A stretch of DNA of 64,000 nt from Symbiodinium natans (GCA_905221605.1 CAJNDS010002301.1:1806692-1870691); one strand, 5' to 3'; shown: positions 57,001 to 63,826, numbered from the stretch's first letter. Program-made: numbers and translations. Notes: generated from the sequence alone by a model not told the origin.

Positions 57001-60000
57001 ACCCTAAACCCTAGGCCTGTCTCTGCTGGAGGAGGACGAGGGCTCCGCAGTGGCAGGCGAGCGCCAAGACCTCGAAAAGGCCTCGACATGAATTTGGGAT
57101 CCGAACCCGTCCTTGAGGGTTTGGGGTTTGGGGTTTAGGGTTTGGGGTTTGGGGTTTGGGTTTTGGGTTTTGGGAAGGTATTCTGGGGCCTAATCTCCTT
57201 AGAAGGGCCTGGTGGCAACGAAATGTTGAAAAGGCACCCTCAAGACCCCTAAAACCCCAAAAAAGCAGCCCCCAAAATCCCGAAAACATTCTCAAGAACC
57301 CAGAAGGCCCTGAAGACCCTGGAAACACCTAGCACCCCTAGAAGCGCCAGCTTCTTCCCAGAACCCTAAGCCCTAAACCCTGGACCTCCTACTCCTAAAC
57401 CGTAAAGCACCTAAATTTCTTAATCCTCAACCCCAAACCCTAAACCCTAACCCTAAAACCCTAAACCACCTAAACTTCCTAATCCCTCAACCCTTCTTGC
57501 CGGCGCCCCGAACCTCCCAATCCACCCCCTGATCCTTAACTCTAAACTCCTAACCTTCTTGAAAACTTCGCAAAACCAAACTCCGAGACTTCCTAAGACT
57601 TCCTAAACCCTCCACCCCCCTCCCCCCTAAACCCTAAACCCTAATCCTGAACCCTAAACCCTAAACCCTAAACCCTAAACATCCCTAAACCCTAAACCCT
57701 CAACCCTGAACCCTGAACCCTCCAGCCTGCCAAGGCCGGTCTCCAAGCAAAGCCGGCAGCAGACAGGGACCAAAGCACCTCGAAGTTCAGGAAGCTTCGG
57801 GTTTAGGGTTTAGGGTTAGGACGTGTAGGGTTCAGGGTTTAGGGTTTAGGGTTTAGGGTTTAGGGTTTAGGGTTTAGGGTTTAGGGTTTAGGGTTTAGGG
57901 TTTAGGGTTTAGGGTTTTAAGGGTTTAGGGTTTTAAGGGTTTTAAGGGTTTTAAGGGTTTAGGGTTTAGGGTTTTTAGGGTTTAGGGTTTTAAGGGTTTA
58001 GGGTTTAGGGTTTAGGGTTTAGGGTTTAGGGTTTAGGGTTTAGGGTTTAGGGTTTAGGGTTTAGGGTTTAGGGTTTAGGGTTTGGGGTTAGAAAGTGTAG
58101 GGTTCAGGGTTTAGGAAGTTTAGGGTTTAGGGTTGAGGGCTTAGGAAGCTGAGGGTTTAGGGTTGTGGTTTAGGAAGTGTAGAGTGTAGGGTTGATGGTT
58201 AAGGGAGTTTAGGGTTTAATTTTATGGGTTGAGGGTTAGGAAGTTTAGGGTGGTTAAGGGTTAGGAAGATTAGGGAATGCGGTTCTAGGGTGCTAGGAAT
58301 ATAGGGTTCAGTTCTTACGTTCCAGGCTTTGGGGCGTCCAGGGGCGTTGGTATATGGTAGAGCCCTATAGGCTCTGGATCTTCTAAAAGTTGTGGGACCA
58401 ATAGGTGGTAGAATGAGCATGACAGAAGCTGAAATTGATGTCCAAGAAGTAGTTTCTGAAGTATGTTTTACATCACTCGTAGATGTTGATCTAACACATT
58501 AATACGTCAACCAAACATCCATTTGTTCATCTAACTTTTGCTTGTTTTGTGACAGACGCTTCTATCGACGAAGCAGTACAACGTAAAGTTTACGCAATCA
58601 TCTTTGGGGTTGTCCATTGGTTGGCGCTTGAGGGGTCAGCGATTGCACCTGTAGGGTCTAGGGCATCCGGGAGTCGGTGGCATGTGCAGTCTGTAGGGGT
58701 TTTGGCGCAGTTAGGCGTGGCTGCACCTCAGAATCAAGCCGTTCTGACATAATGCAAGCTCTATAAGCCCTCTAAGCCCCATAAACCCTATGAAGCCTAA
58801 ACCCTAAACCCTAAACCCTAAACCCTAAACCCTAAACCCTAAACCCTAAACCCTAAACCCTAAACCCTAAACCCTAAACCCTAAACCCTAAACCCTAAAC
58901 CCCCGAAACCTCCAGCCCCTTGGACCCCAAGACCTGAACCCTCAATTGCACGCAGCTTGGGCGCAGAAGACCGGGCAAGCCAAGACCTACACTCCGGGCT
59001 TCATCATCCACTGTTTAGGGTTTAGGGCTTAAAGTTTAGGGTTTAGAGTTTAGGGTTTAGGGGTTTAGGGTTTAGGGTTTGGGTTCTTCAGGGAGGGGGG
59101 GTTCATGGGGGGCAGGGGGTAGGGGGCTAGGCTTTTTAGCTTTGTGGGCTTGGATTGAGGTCGCGTGGGTGCGGGGGTTGGAGACCGTATGCATGAGCAT
59201 TGGAGTGGGTACAGGAAGGAAAGCCCGAGGGAAGAAGCCGAGGCATCTACATGTTGGTCTAATCCCTAGCCGCTGTGCCACAACCTAGACTCCTAAACCC
59301 TGCAACCCAGCATCCCCCCCCGCAACCACCACAACCCCCAAATCCAAAAATCACTAAGTCCCTGAGCCCTAAACCTTGAAAAACTAAATACCACTAACAA
59401 AAACCTAAAAGCCCTAAAAACCCTGAAGCCCTTAAAAAACCCTAAAAACCCTTAACAAAAAACCTAGAAACCCTACAGTTTAGGGTCTAACAAAACTTTA
59501 ATTTAAAAAAAACAAAAAGAACAACCAACAAAAACCCAACCCCGAAAAGCCCTAAAGACCCTAAAAACCCTAAACACCAAACCCTAAACCCCAAACCCCA
59601 AACCCTAAACCCTAAACCCCAAACCCTAAACCGGGACTCAGCAAAGGTAGGCCTTTGCAGGGCTTCCCCCTCCGCCCAGACCGCTCCAACCACATCCAGG
59701 AGCATCCTCGGGGAGTTGTTGGTGAGAGAAGAGGGTTTAGGGTTTAGGGTTTAGGGTTTAGGGTTTAGGGTTTAGGGTTTAGGGTTTAGGGTTTAGGGTT
59801 TAGGGTTTACGGCTTAGGGTTTAGGGTTTAGGGTTTAAGGTTTAGGGGCTTGGGGTCGGGATATTCCCCTTATACTAACAGCCCTGAATAAGGATTATAG
59901 TACCCCTTGTATATTCGCTACTAAGGACTGCAAGTCTAAGGGGGAACATCCCAACGTATAGGATGTGTAGGGTTCATAGTGTTTGTAGTGTCTATAGGGT

Positions 60001-61502
60001 TTGTACTCATAACGGGTTTTGATAGGGTGTATAGTTCGTTTTTTGGCTGGAGGGGGGGGTTGTCGGGGTTGCAGGGTTTGGAAGGTTTACAGAGTTTTGG
60101 AAGGGTTTTTATAGGGGGGTAAGGACTCACCAAGTACTTGCCAGAATGGCATACTACAGGGACCGGCCCATTTGGGTTTTAATCGCCCAAGCTCAGTTGT
60201 GAAGCTGCTGTAGGCTTTGTGCCAGCTGTGCTCAATGTCTGCGGCATTTCAGAAAGCCCAAGCCCAAGTAAACACGCACACGCAAACAAAAACAAGATCT
60301 TGAGTTCAGCGAAGCTGCATGATTGTGGCTATGAGAAAGCTGCCGATCTCAAAGGCATGGTGCCTGCGGGATGGAGACTTGGTTGTTCTTCGGAGGCTTA
60401 CAGTCCCCAAGCCCAGAATTCTGAACCCTAAACGCTGAAAAAAATCTAAACCCCAAACGCCCTGAACCACAAGGAGGTTTTCAGCAAGAGGGTCACATTC
60501 CAAACCCTGAACCTGCGCAACCAACCTTCTGGCCGAAGCCCGTGACATCGCCAAGCAAACACAACAGGAGCCCCCGCCGCCCCCGGCCCGGATTCCCAAA
60601 CCAAGGCCGTTGGGGTACCCTTCATAGTAGGAACTTCGCTGGAGCACCAAGGTCACGATCATCTTCCATATTCTGGACACTAACACCCTAAACCCCAAAC
60701 CCTATACACCCCAAAGCCTAAAGCCCTAAACCCTACACCCCAAACCGTAAACCCTAAACCCTAAGCCGTACACCTACGGGTGAAATGTTGCCCAAGGGTG
60801 ACATGCTCTCCCGGTGCTGACAACCTTCGAAGACCTCAAACCACGGGTGCCCCAACAAAAACAGGGGGAACAAGGGGTTCAGGGCTTGGGGTTCTTGGGT
60901 TCTTGGGTTCGAGATTTTAGGGCTTCGGATCACTACATCACTGTACACCCCTAAACCCTACACCCTAGACCCTAAACCCTTCAACCCAGAATCTATCCGG
61001 ACCTCGGTGCCACGCGGCTCAGGAAAAAGCTCCCAGCTAGCCCCACACCCAGGGAGGCCAGGGAAAAAGCGGATGCGCCTGGCTAGGGATTTGGGTTTAG
61101 GGTTTAGGGTTTCGGGTCTAAAAGGTTAAAACTGCAGGGTCCAGGGCTTGGGGTGTTTAACTTAAATCATACATCGCTTAAACCTGCTTAGTCTTGGGAG
61201 TTGTGAGGGGAGGGTGTGCACTCTACTACATGAGCTGTCCCAACATGTTCTCGAAGGCTTCAACCCGGAAACCCCACGAACCCTGAGACCTAAATCCCTA
61301 ATCACTAATCCCTAAACCCTAAACCCTAAACCCCCCCAATAGCCCCACCTTGGGGGGCGCCAGCGACCGCGAGGCCGTGCGCCAGGCGCACGGCCGCGTA
61401 GAGGCAAAAGAGCCCTAGGGTTCGCTTGTTGCAAGTGTGACAGCGGTCTGTGGTCTAGAGAGAGGGTTTAGGGTTTAGGGTTTAGGGTTTAGGGTTTAGG
61501 GT

Positions 61503-61569
<67 letters not shown>

Positions 61570-62189
61570 GGTTGGGGGGGGGGGGGGGGGGGGGGTTGTC
61601 AAGTGGTTGCATTAGAGGGGGTGGTCAATTGATGGTATGATCCAATAAACCCTTAACCCTACGCCCCAAAGCCACAATAGGCCTAAACTCAACCCTAAAG
61701 ACTAAAACCCTGCTCCGGGTCTATGTCAGAGAAGGAAACCTTCTCGCGCTCAGGGTTTAGGGTTTACAGGGATTGGGGCTTGCGGTTTGCAGGGCTGAGG
61801 GCTGCTGGGCTGTAATCGTCCCATCAGCACTGCGCACCCCAAACTGAAGCCAAAACTTGCATTCCAAATCCGACATGCCGATAGACCCTAAGCCCTCAAC
61901 GAACCCTCCAAAGCTTCACACAAAACCTCTAAAACCCAAGCCCTAACCCCCAAACATCGTTGCATCTAAACCCTAAACCCTAAACCCTAATTAAACCCTA
62001 AGCCCTAAGCCCTAAGCCCTAAGCCCTAAGCCCTAAACCCTAAACCCTAAACCCTAACCCTAAACCCTAAACCCTAAACCCTAAACCCTACTACGCTCTA
62101 AACCCAAAAACGCAAAGCCAGGTGCTCAGCAGCCCCAGGCGATGGCTGCGGAAGAAGCGGGCACTCCAGCCGCGTGGGGGAGGACTGAC
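33034..62189 (-). CDS. Multi-pass membrane protein with cytosolic kinase domain (TKL-like), about 45 exons
   Basis: A near-continuous, phase-consistent chain of minus-strand exons. First come hydrophobic exons that give several membrane spans (about 62.2-55.2 kb), then a polar, proline-containing linker (about 54.1-45.6 kb), then a full kinase domain (45.0-34.8 kb). Together they suggest a membrane-anchored signalling kinase. Kinase hallmarks in order: GAGGFG loop, VAIK, NYLTELRLL (alpha-C Glu), HPNI, hinge ILIFEKMEG, HGDLKGEN catalytic loop, DFG, GTVRWSAPE, DAYSFG. Gaps in the chain: one link near 60.5 kb, the true start (candidate ATG at 63826), and the C-terminus below 34.8 kb. It could be split into a membrane gene and a kinase gene, though phase runs through the join. 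Confidence 0.75.
33549..33593 (-). CDS. Possible exon (45 nt) below the kinase
   Basis: Acceptor TCGCAAG|G, YVPNEKWPTNYFSN, donor AACAG|GACGGA (GA). No telomeric arms; place in the chain not established. Confidence 0.4.
34777..34849 (-). CDS. Kinase exon 12: C-lobe
   Basis: VSGLIPLIELKRHEIASALA then KGPL, matching the P..g.....ei...l..G region. Acceptor ACCCCAG|GTC, donor CTTG|GCTGCC. Confidence 0.85.
35507..35535 (-). CDS. Kinase exon 11 (29 nt)
   Basis: Completes Ser, then FGQLAYFVA. Acceptor AGCCCAG|GT, donor GTCGCG|GCCGGA chosen so that the next exon stays in frame. Confidence 0.85.
36191..36241 (-). CDS. Kinase exon 10: alpha-F Asp
   Basis: FAWGGQLPPSTAADAY; AADAYSFG equals the conserved DVYSFG. 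Acceptor TTCCTAG|AA, donor TACA|GCAACC, the same TACA|GCAAC donor as ilvC exon 10. Confidence 0.9.
36618..36669 (-). CDS. Kinase exon 9: activation segment, APE
   Basis: ARGMGGTVRWSAPEVLQ, the TKL-type GTxxWxAPE. Acceptor CATTCGAG|GCT, donor TTCAAG|GCCGGC. Confidence 0.95.
37663..37734 (-). CDS. Kinase exon 8: DFG
   Basis: DTTRERIVAKLGDFGLARR then ATSFV. Acceptor CCGACGAG|GAC, donor TTCGTG|GCTCGG. Confidence 0.93.
38406..38477 (-). CDS. Kinase exon 7: catalytic loop
   Basis: ALVYLHGLLPAVVHGDLK then GENIFV. The HRD motif reads HGD: Asp and Asn are kept, Arg is Gly. Acceptor ACCCTCAG|GCG is built from a repeat unit; donor TTCGTG|GCCGCT. Confidence 0.95.
39300..39375 (-). CDS. Kinase exon 6: alpha-D and alpha-E
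   Basis: STLSKFIDESPAEVKRL then HVLVDVAK. Acceptor GAAGCCAG|G, donor GCGAAG|GCTGGG. Confidence 0.93.
40250..40389. mobile_element. Small inverted-repeat element, family A
   Basis: Ends GGGATGTTCCCCCTTCTACT and, inverted, GGGATGTTCCCCCTTATACT, extending to CAGTCCTT(A/C)AT: over 30 bp of terminal inverted repeat. A TTTAGGG tract sits inside. No coding capacity; MITE or introner-like. Confidence 0.7.
40520..40590 (-). CDS. Kinase exon 5: strands 4-5 and hinge
   Basis: VAFFGATVDVDNLEMILI then FEKME. Acceptor TTCGTGAG|GTC, donor GAAGG|GACAGC (GA). Confidence 0.93.
41614..41665 (-). CDS. Kinase exon 4: alpha-C helix and HPNI
   Basis: NYLTELRLLRYVRHPNI. Acceptor CCCCTTAAG|G, a mutated CCCTAAA unit, donor AACATC|GCGGCC. 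Confidence 0.93.
41760..43330. other. Long kinase intron
   Basis: Between kinase exons 3 and 4. Contains the family B element, a C run (41862-41877) and degenerate TTTAGGG at 42510-42780. No exon needed here, because the flanking exons join in phase. Confidence 0.7.
42888..42992. mobile_element. Small inverted-repeat element, family B
   Basis: CTGGTTCTTGGTAGGGAATA at the left and the inverse, CTGGCTCTTAGTCGGGAATG, at the right; about 105 bp, non-coding. Half-sites recur at 13422 and 38918 (TTCTTAGTAGGGAATGAGG). Confidence 0.65.
43502..43542 (-). CDS. Kinase exon 3: VAIK lysine
   Basis: GTLCGATVAIKFP carries the ATP-anchoring lysine. Acceptor GCTCGCAG|GGT, donor CCCAG|GCCGGC. Neither end has the usual repeat arm. 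Confidence 0.92.
43570..44390. other. Kinase intron 2 loop
   Basis: Fully contained between kinase exons 2 and 3, which join in phase, so the 120-codon plus-strand and 98-codon minus-strand frames here are not part of the kinase. Contains a duplicated CCAGACCCGGCTTC block (about 44085 and 44137). Confidence 0.7.
44472..44523 (-). CDS. Kinase exon 2: glycine-rich loop
   Basis: LHATTILGAGGFGIVCE holds the GxGxxG ATP-binding loop. Acceptor AGTCGAG|G, donor TGCGAG|GCTGCG. Confidence 0.92.
44987..45033 (-). CDS. Kinase exon 1: N-terminal lead-in
   Basis: Acceptor TTGCCGAG|GAC, DLGRKEHWLIDVDHV, donor GTGGA|GCTTCT; the W.ID...V.L pattern commonly precedes the glycine loop in TKL kinases. Confidence 0.85.
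45675..45732 (-). CDS. Exon just before the kinase domain
   Basis: Acceptor ATGCCCAG|G, PEDTRRHSDAMGPSGFEL then P, donor CTGCCA|GAAGGG (GA). Confidence 0.68.
46122..46143 (-). CDS. Linker micro-exon (22 nt)
   Basis: Acceptor GCCTGGAG|GC, ALFGDV, donor GTGGA|GATCAG. Phases fit both sides; a longer version (EISHSGPLDCK) is open. Confidence 0.45.
46415..46492 (-). CDS. Linker exon
   Basis: Acceptor CATTGCAG|GC, KIVAPPAFRRSRTESSAF then SSTPEVP, donor CCCCA|GAATTC (GA). Confidence 0.65.
46722..46791 (-). CDS. Linker exon
   Basis: Acceptor ATCCAAAG|GAC, DSEWISEEFLDTTRRE then STMTTAT, donor CACAG|GCCGCC; Ser/Thr-rich. Confidence 0.72.
47485..47550 (-). CDS. Linker exon
   Basis: Acceptor TCAGAAG|GAT, DKCGTFSAFEPRLETPLK then KCAS, donor GCCTCA|GCAGGG. 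Confidence 0.65.
47768..47815 (-). CDS. Linker exon, proline run
   Basis: Acceptor TTCGTCGCAG|GCA, AGELPAAAPPPPPSDQ, donor GATCAG|GTTCCC; both arms present. Confidence 0.7.
47935..48560. other. Intron loop
   Basis: Unique sequence with a short TA tract (about 48136-48149); open frames on both strands lack splice and phase support. Confidence 0.5.
48648..48689 (-). CDS. Linker exon
   Basis: Acceptor CTCCGCAG|CCC, PEAALTVPLVPEGQ, donor GGGCAG|GTGGTG. Confidence 0.65.
48892..48927 (-). CDS. Linker exon (36 nt)
   Basis: Acceptor AACCGCAG|AGA, RDRRSGALRLPA, donor CCAGCA|GCGTCG. An ATG at 48946 in another frame (MDGITAERS) was considered as a start but breaks the chain. Confidence 0.5.
48985..49640. 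other. Long intron with alternating CG/CA tract
   Basis: Holds a purine-pyrimidine alternating tract (about 49063-49107, GCGCACGC type) and a plus-strand 88-codon frame that runs into it. No exon identified. Confidence 0.5.
50071..50140 (-). CDS. Linker exon
   Basis: Acceptor ATGAAAG|G, TLSSALELEPVLLSTRLR then GEGAK, donor GCAAAG|GCCGGG. Confidence 0.68.
50316..50353 (-). CDS. Linker exon
   Basis: Acceptor CCTCTAAG|GAG, EPGLQEPFLSFN, donor AATGA|GCCCTT; completes Glu with the next exon. Confidence 0.65.
50714..50793 (-). CDS. Linker exon
   Basis: Acceptor CAGCTAG|GA, RPPVRQALKTWKDSVPSS then PDAPSLPL, donor CCTCTA|GCTCGC. Confidence 0.68.
51074..51140 (-). CDS. Linker exon
   Basis: Acceptor GGGCCAG|ATT, IGEGSAEARDEKPCYSKT then QSSH, donor CATG|GACTGC (GA); phase fits the next exon. 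A second frame is open. Confidence 0.5.
51616..51660 (-). CDS. Linker exon (45 nt)
   Basis: Acceptor GGAAGCAG|GCT, ALGCDLSEGSRLEDL, donor GACCTC|GTCTGT; both arms present. Confidence 0.65.
52462..52603. repeat. Two tandem copies of a 70 bp unit
   Basis: Each copy has a T run, CTGTTAGCTGTTTCTTCGG, ATTCT(G/A)GTACCCAAAG and TTATTCCCAAGTATCCCTA. Recent, with only a few differences. Confidence 0.92.
52600..53410. other. Unique intronic stretch with short direct repeats
   Basis: Two copies of CAATTGTCACCCCATT (about 53070 and 53192) and of CTTGGGCCGG(C/G)GCCCTCTG (about 53162 and 53345), plus a 21-C run. Looks like remnants of a duplicated element; no exon seen. Confidence 0.55.
53492..53575 (-). 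CDS. Linker exon
   Basis: Acceptor AAAGTAAG|TTG, then LMAAATRVVSETHDSPAQ and IARGATALKQ, donor AAACAG|GCGGAG. An in-frame ATG at 53572 could instead start a shorter kinase protein. Confidence 0.6.
53648..53686 (-). CDS. Linker exon
   Basis: Acceptor GCCACAAG|ATG, MQLLVRDFLEIRH, donor CGCCAT|GCGTGC. Confidence 0.5.
53758..53781 (-). CDS. Linker micro-exon (24 nt)
   Basis: Acceptor GATCCAG|GCT, AEDKGRLH, donor TTGCAT|GCGTGC; the frame stays open to AR at 53735. Confidence 0.45.
53900..53932 (-). CDS. Linker exon (33 nt, tentative)
   Basis: Acceptor TTAGAAAG|GGC, GLGGSKKCSLG, donor TTGGGA|GAGACG (GA). Confidence 0.4.
54063..54123 (-). CDS. Linker exon
   Basis: Acceptor CTTTCCAAG|G, ICMVCDFDMLLGLFMNIQ then GL, donor CTT|GCATGG, phase 0. 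Sits between CCCTAAA and the longest TTTAGGG array of the window. Confidence 0.65.
54143..54432. repeat. Longest (TTTAGGG)n array
   Basis: About 40 near-perfect heptamers with few variants (TCTAGGG, TTAGGCA). Acceptor-side arm of the intron that ends at the exon at 54123. Confidence 0.98.
54515..54615. repeat. Dispersed intronic sequence, family C, copy 2
   Basis: ATTAGAATAGGGTTTTGGGG ... GGACCATAAGGGAATACTAT ... GGCCCCTATAGTA; counterpart of the copy at 24.6 kb. Confidence 0.65.
54834..54931 (-). CDS. Membrane-kinase gene exon whose donor lies in the telomere array
   Basis: Acceptor GTGTCTTCAG|GCC, AESSARGEAQAYSKLRLG, then RSWPCGLLLRPC. Donor GCCAG|GTTTAGGG: the intron GT is the GTTTAGGG of the first repeat. 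Phase 2 matches the next exon. Earlier GC donors exist. Confidence 0.55.
54982..55196. repeat. (TTTAGGG)n array
   Basis: About 30 heptamers, nearly perfect, on the acceptor side of the exon at 54931. Confidence 0.98.
55240..55276 (-). CDS. Membrane-kinase gene exon
   Basis: Acceptor AAAGAGAG|G, QVREVFRDPSKE, donor AAAGAG|GAACCC (GA). The frame stays open past the donor to a stop near 55189, so a short terminal isoform is conceivable. Confidence 0.6.
55332..55389 (-). CDS. Membrane-kinase gene exon
   Basis: Acceptor ACCTCCGCAG|GC, FLAALQFNRLLLELYSVP, donor CCCTG|GCAGAC; completes Trp with the next exon. Confidence 0.72.
55555..55630 (-). CDS. Membrane-kinase gene exon
   Basis: Acceptor CTTCCTTCTTAG|GAT with a classical pyrimidine tract, DEGASHPKRISMNTAQCM and PRAEGMR, donor GAGGG|GCTCCT. 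The downstream intron (about 165 bp) has no telomere repeats. Confidence 0.7.
56195..56248 (-). CDS. Membrane-kinase gene exon
   Basis: Acceptor GCAGACAG|GCC, AFSEHGPEDELLMFPFFA, donor TTTGCA|GTTGCC; acidic, then hydrophobic. Confidence 0.62.
57017..57081 (-). CDS. Membrane-kinase gene exon, membrane span
   Basis: Acceptor ATGTCGAG|GC, LFEVLALACHCGALVLLQQR then Q, donor AGACAG|GCCTAG. Strongly hydrophobic. Confidence 0.7.
57727..57778 (-). CDS. Membrane-kinase gene exon, membrane span
   Basis: Acceptor ACTTCGAG|GTG, VLWSLSAAGFAWRPALA, donor GGCAG|GCTGGA; joins LFEVLALA in phase. Confidence 0.7.
57839..58083. repeat. (TTTAGGG)n array with TTTTAAGGG variants
   Basis: Two near-perfect blocks separated by a block of TTTTAAGGG-like units, on the acceptor side of the exon at 57778. 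Confidence 0.97.
58150..58795. other. Intron loop without recognised content
   Basis: Degenerate AGGGTT units pass into unique, moderately AT-rich sequence. A 67-codon plus-strand frame (58549-58752) has no support. Confidence 0.5.
58950..58986 (-). CDS. Membrane-kinase gene exon
   Basis: Acceptor AGTGTAG|G, SWLARSSAPKLR, donor CTGCGT|GCAATT; basic loop between spans. Confidence 0.62.
59653..59706 (-). CDS. Membrane-kinase gene exon
   Basis: Acceptor TCCCCGAG|G, MLLDVVGAVWAEGEALQ, donor CAAAG|GCCTAC; phases match both neighbours. Confidence 0.7.
59858..59954. mobile_element. Small inverted-repeat element, family A
   Basis: GGGATATTCCCCTTATACTA at one end and the inverse, GACTTAGACTTGCAG-like CTAAGGGGGAACATCCC, at the other; about 97 bp, inside an intron after a TTTAGGG arm. 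Core shares ATTATAGTACCCC with the copy near 62.3 kb. Confidence 0.65.
60316..60363 (-). CDS. Membrane-kinase gene exon, membrane span
   Basis: Acceptor TCCCGCAG|G, HHAFEIGSFLIATIM, donor ATGCA|GCTTCG; completes Gln and joins MLLDVV of the next exon to form one helix. Confidence 0.65.
60778..60834 (-). CDS. Membrane-kinase gene exon
   Basis: Acceptor GGTTTGAG|GTC, VFEGCQHRESMSPLGNISP, donor TCACCC|GTAGGT. Confidence 0.6.
61014..61078 (-). CDS. Membrane-kinase gene exon, membrane span
   Basis: Acceptor TAGCCAG|GC, ASAFSLASLGVGLAGSFFLS and Arg, donor AGCCGC|GTGGCA. A clear 20-residue hydrophobic helix. Confidence 0.65.
61361..61414 (-). CDS. Membrane-kinase gene exon, first membrane span
   Basis: Acceptor ACCCTAG|GG, LFCLYAAVRLAHGLAVA, donor GCTG|GCGCCC; with the next exon forms a long hydrophobic stretch. 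Confidence 0.65.
61502..61573. repeat. (TTGAGGG)n array
   Basis: About ten perfect copies of a one-base variant heptamer, flanked by TTTAGGG on one side and a G run of about 22 on the other: local homogenisation of a mutated unit. Confidence 0.97.
61709..61748 (-). CDS. Membrane-kinase gene exon
   Basis: REKVSFSDIDPEQ, acceptor CCCTGAG|CGC, itself a CCCTAAA variant, donor CAGG|GTTTTAG; phase matches the next exon (G|GG). Confidence 0.6.
62112..62189 (-). CDS. Membrane-kinase gene, early exon
   Basis: Acceptor ACCGCAAG|GTC, VSPPPRGWSARFFRSHRL then GLLSTWLC; donor CTTTGC|GTTTTTGGG, a GT taken from a degenerate telomere unit. Joins the next exon in phase 0. Confidence 0.55.
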
Positions 62190-62267
62190 CTTGCGGTTGA
62201 GGGTTTAGGGTTTAGGGTTTAGGGTTTAGGGTTTAGGGTTTAGGCTTTAGGGTTTAGGGTGAGTCTT

Positions 62268-62342
62268 GCCACAGTCCTCAATAGGGACTATAGTACCCCC
62301 TATTGTCATTCCGATTAAGGACTGCTAGTATAAGGGGGAAGT
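62268..62342. mobile_element. Family A element, truncated at one end
   Basis: CAGTCCTCAATAGGGACTAT ... GATTAAGGACTGCTAGTATA then AGGGGGAA; the outer GGGATGTT is lost on the left. Confidence 0.55.
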
Positions 62343-62892
62343 TGAGGGCTTAGGGATTAAGGGTTTGCAAGAAGGTCTTGGGCTTCCTAGCGAGGCAAGG
62401 TTGATTCTCAGCCCACCAGGCCCCGAAATCAAAACAAAAAATGAAGGAAAAAAAAAGAGCCTAAACCCTAAACCCTAAACCCGAAACCCTAAACCCTAAA
62501 CCCTAAACCCTAAATGCGCCAAGAAGCCTTAACCCCCCAGCACCCCTTCAAACCCGACAAAGCCCTAGAAACCCTAAACAGAAGCCCCAAGCAGCCCTAA
62601 ACAGGCCCAAAAAGCAAAAAGCTGAAAACCTGAACAGCTCTACCAAACCCTAACAAAAGGGCCCTGTTCCGCGGAGTTTTGGGAGAACTCCAAATCGGGC
62701 TACTTAGGTATACAGGCACGCTATACGGCATATATAGGGGGGTTAGACAGGGGAAATAGGATCCAGGTTCCCCTTCTAGGGCTCCCAGGCCCTAAACCCT
62801 AAACCCTAAACCCTAAACCCTAAACCCTAAACCCTAAACCTCTAGTGGGGCACCCAACAAAGGGTGCCACTGGGGCCACCCTGGGAGCACTC

Positions 62893-62928
62893 CTTAAAGG
62901 CAGCTCAAGGGCAGCAGCTTTGGTCGCC
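62893..62928 (-). CDS. Possible early exon of the membrane-kinase gene
   Basis: Acceptor CTTGGGAG|G, ATKAAALELPL, GA donor at TTAAG|GAGTGC or CTT|GAGCTG; both arms present. Confidence 0.35.
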
Positions 62929-63134
62929 CTCCCAAGCCTGGGTCGCCGGAAGCTTGTGTAGGGTTTAGGGTTTAGGGTTTAGGGTTTAGGGTTTAGGGTT
63001 TAGGGTTTAGGGTTTAGGGTTTAGGGTTTAGGGTTTAGGGTTTAGGGTGTAGGGTTTAGGGTTTAGGGGTTAGGGTTTAGGGTTTTTTGGGGGTTTAGGC
63101 TTTAGGGTGTTGAAGGTTTGAGGGTTTGAGGGTT

Positions 63135-63555
63135 TAGGGATGTGTTTATTTATTTTTATTTATTTATTTTATTTATTTTTATTTTTGTTTTTTTTTGGGG
63201 GGGGGGGTGGGTTCGGTTTTTTTTGTGTAAGGGTTTTGAGAAGTTTTCAGGTTTCAGATATTGAGGTTTTGCGCTGCCGGAAGCTTCCGAAAGCTGCGGG
63301 TTTAGACTTCTTCAGGGTTTTGGGGCGGGTGTATTTGGGTTGTGTAAGGGTTTAAAGGAGTTTGGGTTTTAAGGTTTTAAGGTTTTGGGGCTTTAGGGAT
63401 GTTAGGGTTTTAGGGTCTTAGGGGTTTGAGGGTTTTTGGGGCTGTAGTGTTAGGATTGAAGGCCAAGGGGTTGGACTGAAAGCTTTGTCGAAGACGGCAT
63501 CCCTATCTGGACTGTAGCAAGTCCCTTGACAATGCCCATGAGAGTCTGAGCACTT
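63135..63555. other. Intron loop with T-rich microsatellite
   Basis: TTTATTTATT tract, a G run, then degenerate TTTTAGGG units; no coding sequence seen. Confidence 0.6.
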
Positions 63556-63781
63556 AACCCTAAACCCTCTACCCCCACAACCCCAAAACACTAAACCCTA
63601 AACCGCCGAAACCGAATTAACCCTAGACCCTAACCCTAAACCCTAAAACCCTAAATCCCTACATCCCTAAATCCCTAAACCCTAAACCCTAAACCCTAAA
63701 CCCCCAAATCCCCTAGAACCAAACCTGGGTCTCAGAAGGAGGCACCTCCCGGCCAGGCCGAGCGGGTTCTCATTCTGCATC

Positions 63782-63826
63782 TTCCGGCATGGGCCGGGTG
63801 CGCCACGTTAGCTTGATAAAGGACAT
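63782..63826 (-). other. Candidate start of the membrane-kinase gene
   Basis: ATG on the minus strand at 63826, opening MSFIKLTWRTRPMPE before a GA donor (CCGGAA|GATGCA). It sits in an island between CCCTAAA and TTTAGGG. Phase to later exons is not proven. Confidence 0.25.
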
